Origin: Candidatus Kapaibacterium sp.
Lineage (GTDB): Bacteria > Bacteroidota > Ignavibacteria > Kapaibacteriales > UBA4661
NCBI GenBank assembly: GCA_025455065.1
Contig: JALONG010000056.1
Span: forward strand, 1 to 39,603
Direction: 5' to 3'
DNA: 39,603 nucleotides
In this document: positions 33,703 through 39,603 of the stretch, in pieces
How the letters are laid out: each line of letters opens with the position of its first letter
Numbering within the stretch: position 1 is the first letter of the stretch
Position numbers and translations under genes: made by a program
The notes under the pieces: generated by a model
What the model was told of the DNA's origin: nothing
Seen by the model: the letters and a program-made list of their open reading frames with translations, nothing else
Database searches by the model: none

Positions 33703-34599
33703 TTACTGCGCCATAGCCAGCGACGTGGATTTACGGCTTTCGATGGCATCTTGTATTTTTTTCGGAACGGCGGTCAGGAAATCGTAGCCCGTGCGCTGTT
33801 CAATTTCATCCACCGTTGTTTGATATTGCCGCCATTGCTCACTTTTGATGCCTTCCACGTTTGGCATAATTGCTGCTAAGACAGTCGTATTTTCATTCAC
33901 ATCGTTAACTTTTTGCCCACTTTCCAACACAACGATAATCTTAAAACAATGGCTGGGAACGGCAACATTATTGCGCTTGCCGATAGTCTGATAATTTTTC
34001 GGAAAAATACCGCCGCAGATAATGTACAATTCTTTCTTTTTTCTTACAGAAAGAAATTGACAAAATTCCTCCAAACGCAGCCAGGGACCGGCGTTTAGGT
34101 CGTGGTATTGTGGCAGAAGGTTGGTCGTGTAAAATGTTGCATCGTTGTCTTCACGAGAAGCAGTGCGCTCTTCGGAGCGAACCATATGCCCTCTGTCGAA
34201 GCCTGTGTTGCTGTAATCTTGGTGGCGAACTTTGTAAAATTGCGGTGGCAAATCGGGGTCGGGCATGAACTGACCTTGCTTGCGCTCGGTATCGCCGAAG
34301 TAACTTGCGTTCAAATTTGAACTCACCCAATTCGGAACATTTTTCGTGCCGTTGTAAGAAAGAGCGTATTGCTTGCGCTTCAGTAAATATGCGGGTTCGC
34401 CGTCGCCACCTGTTGGTATGCCCATTTCAAGGTGGATTGTTCCGGTGGCATTACTTGCACCGTTAGAGCCGGGCGTGGGCTGTTCGCTTGGTGTTTGCTG
34501 CTGGTTTTTCTTGTTGCATTGCGTGAAAATCTGCACACCGAGAAGCACCAAAACAAGACCAATAGCGGCGTTGCGGGAAAGTGTTTTTTTGTTTGCCAT
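33703..34599 (-). CDS. DNA/RNA non-specific endonuclease (NUC family), exported
   Basis: A 298-residue His-Me finger nuclease. The NUC signature is FDRGHM (134-139, general-base H138), followed by ATFYTTNLLPQ and LNAGPWLRLEEF with the metal-ligand Asn. A hydrophobic N-terminal segment (about 12-27) precedes a low-complexity Gln/Pro/Ser linker, so the enzyme is probably exported or membrane-anchored. C28 lies after FTQ, a poor lipobox. Such nucleases degrade external or intruding nucleic acid. The frame is open to 34980, across the gapA start, but ATG 34599 has a clear CAGGAGA site and begins the signal segment. Confidence 0.88.
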   Translation of the reverse strand: MANKKTLSRNAAIGLVLVLLGVQIFTQCNKKNQQQTPSEQPTPGSNGASNATGTIHLEMGIPTGGDGEPAYLLKRKQYALSYNGTKNVPNWVSSNLNASYFGDTERKQGQFMPDPDLPPQFYKVRHQDYSNTGFDRGHMVRSEERTASREDNDATFYTTNLLPQYHDLNAGPWLRLEEFCQFLSVRKKKELYIICGGIFPKNYQTIGKRNNVAVPSHCFKIIVVLESGQKVNDVNENTTVLAAIMPNVEGIKSEQWRQYQTTVDEIEQRTGYDFLTAVPKKIQDAIESRKSTSLAMAQ

Positions 34600-34728
34600 G
34601 AATAAATCTCCTGAAAACGCAGTACCAAAAGAACGCACTATTTTTTGTGCGCAGCAACTGATTACAAAGATAGCAAAGCCCGTCAAATGACGACACGTTT
34701 TCTGTGGGAATATGCGGCGTTTTTTTTG

Positions 34729-34736
34729 TATGTTTG
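34729..34736 (+). promoter_or_regulatory. Putative -7 element of the gapA promoter
   Basis: TATGTTTG matches TAnnTTTG 86 bases before the gapA ATG. The -33 motif is unclear. Confidence 0.4.
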
Positions 34737-34749
34737 CATGGTTTGATAA

Positions 34750-35814
<1,065 letters not shown>

Positions 35815-35835
35815 TTCCATACCGAAAAAAAGCAC

Positions 35836-35876
35836 AAGAGCCTCACCGATACTTGTTTGGTGAGGCTCTTTTGTTT
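35836..35876. terminator. Bidirectional terminator between gapA and the DUF2256 gene
   Basis: A perfect 12-bp stem, AAGAGCCTCACC (35836-35847) with GGTGAGGCTCTT (35859-35870). It is followed by TTGTTT on the plus strand and by a T-rich run on the minus strand, serving both convergent genes. Confidence 0.8.
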
Positions 35877-35877
35877 C

Positions 35878-36048
35878 TTACGCAGGTCTCGCCTTTTCGG
35901 TCTGCACAGATTGTTTCTTCCCGCGACACGCATCGCTGCAATACTTCACTTCATCCCAATTCTTCTCCCATTTTTTGCGCCACGTAAAGGGACGACCGCA
36001 GACAGCACAAATTTTCGTCGGCAAATCGGATTTTTTTTGCATTTTCAT
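35878..36048 (-). CDS. DUF2256 zinc-ribbon protein
   Basis: A 56-residue protein with four cysteines, [19 protein letters not shown] and VKYCSDACR (C-x2-C and C-x3-C), the DUF2256 signature. The family is small, basic and of unknown function, often linked to photolyase/cryptochrome genes; none is adjacent here. ATG 36048 gives the family's usual length. The frame is open to 36135, but that extension shows no family resemblance. Confidence 0.8.
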   Translation of the reverse strand: MKMQKKSDLPTKICAVCGRPFTWRKKWEKNWDEVKYCSDACRGKKQSVQTEKARPA

Positions 36049-36143
36049 AGTCAAGCATCCAAGAGATAATTCCAACAAAATGTCATACAGCCGCTTCCAG
36101 TCACGCTTTTGCAGAACAGCCGCACCGATGTACACGATGTTTT

Positions 36144-36298
36144 GTAACTATGTAGTCCTTCGACGCAGATTTTCATGATTACACTGATTACGCTGATTTT
36201 GAGCATTGTTCGGGTGATTGTTTGTATCCGGTACAATCATGAAAATCTGTCGGATCATGAAAATCTGCGTCAAAAATTTGTTACCAAAACAGTTACGA
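36144..36298. repeat. Palindromic intergenic element, copy D
   Basis: Begins GTAACTATGTAGTCCTTCGAC, has arms GACGCAGATTTTCATGATT (36162-36180) and AATCATGAAAATCTG-type sequence on the right ending at CTGCGTC near 36271, and closes with ACAGTTACG (36290-36298). It is the least altered copy and occupies the divergent gap between the DUF2256 gene and the lipoprotein gene. Confidence 0.75.
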
Positions 36299-36314
36299 TT
36301 TTTTTTACGCAGTT

Positions 36315-36905
36315 ATGCAACGGGAACATTTCAATACCGCTTCATTTCAAGCACCGCCCACGCACTTGCAGCCACATCGTCCTGCAAAGCGCATACAATC
36401 ATGCTTGATGCTCATGTTTTGCGTGGTGGCGTTGTCGTGTGTTGCGGTATCGTGTTTTAATCCTTTTGCGCCGCGCTTAGTGCTGCAAAGCAGTGGTACG
36501 CTCTTAGGCGACCAGCGCACGACTGAGGGCGTATTCCAGAATTTCCGTTACGCCTACATTTTCAAAGATACGCTGACTTACGGGCAGCTTCTCGCGCCAA
36601 ACTTTGCGTTTATTTACCGCAACTACGAGCGCAATGTGGATGCCACGTGGGGGCGCGATGAAGAGATGTTCTCCACCAACGGGCTTTTCCGCACCGCACA
36701 GGCACTGGATTTGGTTTGGAACGAAATTATTTTTTCAAGCGGAGATTCGCTTTCCATGACCATTCAGCGCGGTTTTAATCTTACCGTTACGTTCAACACC
36801 AACGACGTTTTGCGTTTGGACGGGCGTGTCAATCTCAATCTCATCCGCGAGAAACCAAGCGATGTGTGGATGATTCGGCGCTGGCGGGATGAGTCGAATT
36901 TTTAG
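36315..36905 (+). CDS. Putative lipoprotein of unknown function
   Basis: An ORF of 196 residues. A hydrophobic stretch ends in a lipobox-like AVSC (Cys47), preceded by the basic RPAKR. The mature part of about 150 residues has several aromatic-rich stretches (FRYAYIFKDTLTYGQLLAPNFAFIYRNYERN) and ends NLIREKPSDVWMIRRWRDE, a pattern like NTF2-fold lipoproteins of this phylum. The start is uncertain: ATG 36315 gives a long leader, TTG at 36366 a normal lipoprotein signal, and ATG 36408 too short a one. No family was identified. Confidence 0.65.
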   Translation: MQREHFNTASFQAPPTHLQPHRPAKRIQSCLMLMFCVVALSCVAVSCFNPFAPRLVLQSSGTLLGDQRTTEGVFQNFRYAYIFKDTLTYGQLLAPNFAFIYRNYERNVDATWGRDEEMFSTNGLFRTAQALDLVWNEIIFSSGDSLSMTIQRGFNLTVTFNTNDVLRLDGRVNLNLIREKPSDVWMIRRWRDESNF

Positions 36906-36940
36906 TGGAAAACCCTCGTGATTCTTCTCTGCCAGAGCAG

Positions 36941-36973
36941 CCCGTACTACGCCGAAGAAGGCGTAGCGCAGGG
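36941..36973. repeat. Short hairpin repeat, copy 2 (convergent gene end)
   Basis: CCCGTACTACGCC (36941-36953) and GGCGTAGCGCAGGG (36960-36973) mirror the element at 11257-11288, with paired changes that keep the inner stem. It again lies between two convergent gene ends. Confidence 0.65.
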
Positions 36974-37002
36974 AATGGAGTGTCTCAACGGGCACGTTTA
37001 AT

Positions 37003-39381
37003 CTACTCTTTTTTCACCAGAAGACCACGCAAAACTTCAATTCCTTTTTCCAGCACTTCGTCGCGTCCGGCACGGATGCCGGCTATGGTGGGTTTGACTT
37101 CGACATCAGGGATAATGCCGATGCGTTGGAGTTGTCGCCCGTCGGCGTGGCGGACTTCTTGTCCAGTGAATTGTACTTCTATACCTCCGGGAAGGACTGT
37201 TGAGGTAACTGTTCCATCTGTTCCATTCGTGGGTGTACCAACAAAAATAGCTTGTGCTGTCGATTGTAATTGTAAACAAATATGTTCTGCCTGACTCATT
37301 GCTTTTGCATTGATGAGAACAATAACTTTGCCTCTGTAAAGTGGCTTATTTCTATTTGGCTCAATATATTGCTCAAATGAATGAAATGATTGCTGTTCCA
37401 TATCCTGAAGTGAAGAGTATCGGGAAGGATTAATAATCGGCTCAGAAAACCTCGCAGTCATAACTCGCTTATCAGTCAGCCTGGATGCAATTTCCCAGCC
37501 AATACCGTGAGCATATCCTCGCAAATCAAAGATGACCCCTTTTGTATCTTTGATAACTGTAAATAAAGAATCACACTCTGCTAATGAAATTCTTCGTAAA
37601 TCAGCATATCCAATCTCTTTTGTCAAAAGTCTAATATATGGAAGTTTGTAGGGCTCTATTGGCTGTAATGATGGAATTGTGTGAGCTAATGTAACATTTC
37701 TGACTGAATTACTCGGAGTTCGTACAGTAATTTGCGTACTATCATGCCACTTACCTATAAGCAAATAGTGTGAATGAACTCTTTCGATACCTGCTTGTAG
37801 CGTAGAATAAGAAAATTCTTGTAAATAGTCATTCATTACTTCCTGGATAGGTTGTAAGTTAATATGAGTAATTATATCACCTACACTAATTCCACTCTGT
37901 TTCATTCTTTCATCAAGAATACCTGTAATCACTGTTCTTTGCTCTACATATTGTAAAAGAAGTGGCAAATAATCGCGTTCATATCGTTCATTGGCAATGC
38001 CAAATTTATTTGCAAAAACCTGGAATTTTACCTGTGCGTGTGAGTCATTTAACCTACCAACTAATTCCCGTATCACGTGAGCATATTCGAGTGAATCCCG
38101 AGCATTTTCAACTTTGGGAATAAAATCAAAAAATGTTTGTTCCCAAGATTTGTTCATATAATTTTTGTAAGAAAAAAAATATGTGATAACATTCCAAAAT
38201 CGAAACAGAGCGAGAAAGCGATATTCTTTGGAAGGAAACAGCATAGATTTATAGGCATCCTCCATACTTGAAGTATAATACTGATACTGTTTACTGGGTG
38301 GAGGAGTATAAGGAGTAATATTTTTTTGTTGAAGTAGTTTGTATGCAAACTGTACACAAGTATCAGAGATTCTAGGTACACTAAACTGATTAATAATAAC
38401 ATTTGGTTTGAATACTTTTTCTGTTTGATAATATGAATACTCGGATACCCTCAAGCATCCATGAATACTATCTGATAAAGAGATATCAATAATCTTTCCT
38501 GATTTCGGAATTAGCTTGCTGCCGTGATTAATAACAAACACATCGCACTGTTCTTGCAATGCTGAAATAATATCATCTACACCAAAGGTATAGTAATTCA
38601 CAAGAATTATCATTGGCAATGTGGAAGTATATTGGGTCTTTTTATGAATGTACTTTCCTTCATTTTGCATTATTTCTTTCGGACATTTTTCAAATCGTTC
38701 TGTCATTATATCGGTAAAATCATAAACCGATTGGGGGCAATACCGATGAAAGATGCGCATCTGTGATGGAGGTAGAAATATACCGTTTCTAATATAGTAG
38801 GCAAGCGCTTTGCTAAGTACATGATGATTAAAAGATAGCTGTTCACGCATTATTTGTGCAGAATATTGAATCGTAGAATCTCCGCGTAAATCAAGAATAA
38901 TTCCTTTAGCATTTTCTGATGATTGTAAAAAGAGAGAGCTGAGGTTTTCTGCTTTCTGTTCTGCTGTGAAATGTGTGCTGAATGATAGTGGTACATGAAT
39001 ATACATAATACTATCACGCATATTGGAGATAATTTGATATTGAGGGTTGGATTTGACAATGGAAGATGTTGATATATATTCAACAAAAGAATAAGGATCA
39101 TTAAGTGATAAAAGCATAGAGTTGAGAGCAGAGGCATAATCCTTTGCATTGTTTGCTTTTTCAATCTTTGGCAAAGTTTCTACAAGTATAGAATCCCATG
39201 AAGTTGCGGATGAGTTTATAAATTTAGGATGGAGGAATTTAACTGCTCCCCAAATCTTACAAGCGCCAAGAAATTGATGCTGTTTATCAAATTTCATTGC
39301 TGTTTGACAATGTAATTTTTGTGCAGAAAAAATTATACATAAGCCCAATACTAGCTTCTGAGCGATACTATACATTTTCAT
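37003..39381 (-). CDS. Tandem S41-peptidase-like protein, exported
   Basis: A 792-residue protein with a signal peptide (MKMYSIAQKLVLGLCIIFSA). It contains two S41 (C-terminal processing peptidase)-like halves. The C-terminal half (about 385-792) has the helical prodomain FWNVITYFFSYKNYM, a PDZ-like MKQSGISVGDIITHINLQPI, KGVIFDLRG and a catalytic-type Ser in LINAKAMSQAEH (S696), then GTPTNGTDG. The N-terminal half (about 30-375) repeats the prodomain (WGAVKFLHPKF) and KGIILDLRG, but has LVNYYTFGVDDI where the Ser should be, so it looks inactive. Bases 37250-39381 are about 35% GC, while the last 75 codons are about 53%, so the gene is mosaic. The substrate is unknown. Confidence 0.82.
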   Translation of the reverse strand: MKMYSIAQKLVLGLCIIFSAQKLHCQTAMKFDKQHQFLGACKIWGAVKFLHPKFINSSATSWDSILVETLPKIEKANNAKDYASALNSMLLSLNDPYSFVEYISTSSIVKSNPQYQIISNMRDSIMYIHVPLSFSTHFTAEQKAENLSSLFLQSSENAKGIILDLRGDSTIQYSAQIMREQLSFNHHVLSKALAYYIRNGIFLPPSQMRIFHRYCPQSVYDFTDIMTERFEKCPKEIMQNEGKYIHKKTQYTSTLPMIILVNYYTFGVDDIISALQEQCDVFVINHGSKLIPKSGKIIDISLSDSIHGCLRVSEYSYYQTEKVFKPNVIINQFSVPRISDTCVQFAYKLLQQKNITPYTPPPSKQYQYYTSSMEDAYKSMLFPSKEYRFLALFRFWNVITYFFSYKNYMNKSWEQTFFDFIPKVENARDSLEYAHVIRELVGRLNDSHAQVKFQVFANKFGIANERYERDYLPLLLQYVEQRTVITGILDERMKQSGISVGDIITHINLQPIQEVMNDYLQEFSYSTLQAGIERVHSHYLLIGKWHDSTQITVRTPSNSVRNVTLAHTIPSLQPIEPYKLPYIRLLTKEIGYADLRRISLAECDSLFTVIKDTKGVIFDLRGYAHGIGWEIASRLTDKRVMTARFSEPIINPSRYSSLQDMEQQSFHSFEQYIEPNRNKPLYRGKVIVLINAKAMSQAEHICLQLQSTAQAIFVGTPTNGTDGTVTSTVLPGGIEVQFTGQEVRHADGRQLQRIGIIPDVEVKPTIAGIRAGRDEVLEKGIEVLRGLLVKKE

Positions 39382-39402
39382 AGTGAGAGCCTTTATCGAA
39401 GG

Positions 39403-39442
39403 AAAAAAAATGAGCCGATTATTACAGAAGAATAATCAGCTC
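39403..39442 (-). terminator. Minus-strand terminator of an absent upstream gene
   Basis: GAGCCGATTATT (39412-39423) and AATAATCAGCTC (39431-39442) form a 12-bp stem with one mismatch. On the minus strand it is followed by eight T residues (39410-39403). The gene it would serve should lie to the right, where an insertion sequence now begins. Confidence 0.6.
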
Positions 39443-39504
39443 AAAAATATTGAAATCTTTTTGATTAGCAATGATCGGTTAAACATCGACAATCAGTCGG
39501 CATA

Positions 39505-39603
39505 GTGAGCTGCTCCCCAAAATTCGGACAGGTAGCTTAGGTAAAAACTAAGCGTTATATTTGCCGAAAACGAGGAGTCAATCATGGCGAAAAAACGTAT
39601 CAA
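39505..39603 (+). mobile_element. IS3-family insertion sequence, left end (cut by window edge)
   Basis: TGAGCTGCTCCCCAAAATTC from 39505 resembles the left terminal inverted repeat of IS3-family elements, which start with TG. An orfA-like reading frame begins 79 bases inside. The right end and any target duplication are outside the window. Confidence 0.7.
39584..39603 (+). CDS. IS3-family transposase OrfA, N-terminal fragment
   Basis: Only MAKKRI is visible before the window ends. The CGAGGAG ribosome binding site and the basic MxKKR opening, placed just inside an IS3-like end, are typical of OrfA, the helix-turn-helix half of the transposase. Confidence 0.65.

Overview
The window looks like a chromosomal piece of a bacterium from the Bacteroidota-Chlorobiota side of the FCB group, possibly an Ignavibacteria- or Kapabacteria-like lineage. 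The evidence is a large secreted protein with a type IX secretion (T9SS) C-terminal sorting domain, a DUF6702 protein, and TAnnTTTG promoter elements of the Bacteroidetes type ahead of several genes. Many starts have only weak Shine-Dalgarno sequences. The species call is inference. Most genes are about 45-50% GC by eye, with several clearly AT-richer patches that look acquired.

Left part (1-11.3 kb): a palindromic intergenic repeat, itself interrupted by a small insertion, precedes an arginine-catabolism pair (ctlX-like citrulline hydrolase, then arginine deiminase). An AT-rich cassette follows: a small basic protein and a DUF4263/Shedu-like protein, whose stop codon overlaps the start of a Gfo/Idh/MocA oxidoreductase. 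Next come a frameshifted hicB antitoxin relic, a DegT-type aminotransferase, serA, a solitary hisG, and a run of three genes: a DUF457-type membrane protein, a DUF420 protein and an Ogg2 DNA glycosylase.

Middle (11.3-24.6 kb): phosphate uptake genes pstC and pstS and respiratory complex I genes nuoK and nuoJ lie on the minus strand, in both cases without their usual partners. On the plus strand are a methyl-accepting chemotaxis protein, a small membrane protein, a CobW-family GTPase, cysS and a 1277-residue CUB/beta-propeller/T9SS protein.

Right part (24.6-39.6 kb): a minus-strand series reads pepA, LytTR response regulator, purC, DUF6702, NDH-2. It is preceded by an AT-rich OLD-family ATPase/TOPRIM nuclease, gcvT and a tRNA-Ser(UGA). 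Then come a DNA/RNA non-specific endonuclease, gapA, a DUF2256 zinc-ribbon protein, a putative lipoprotein, and a duplicated S41-peptidase-like gene of mosaic base composition. The window ends inside the left end of an IS3-family insertion sequence.

Recurrent non-coding elements are a conspicuous feature: four copies of a roughly 150-bp element with GACGCAGATT-type inverted repeats, two copies of a short CCCGTACTACGC hairpin at convergent gene ends, a 169-bp inverted-repeat element, and several clear intrinsic terminators. The candidates for less-described biology are the DUF4263 cassette, the OLD gene, the half-degenerate S41 protein and the repeat elements. No complete new multi-gene system can be proven from sequence alone.
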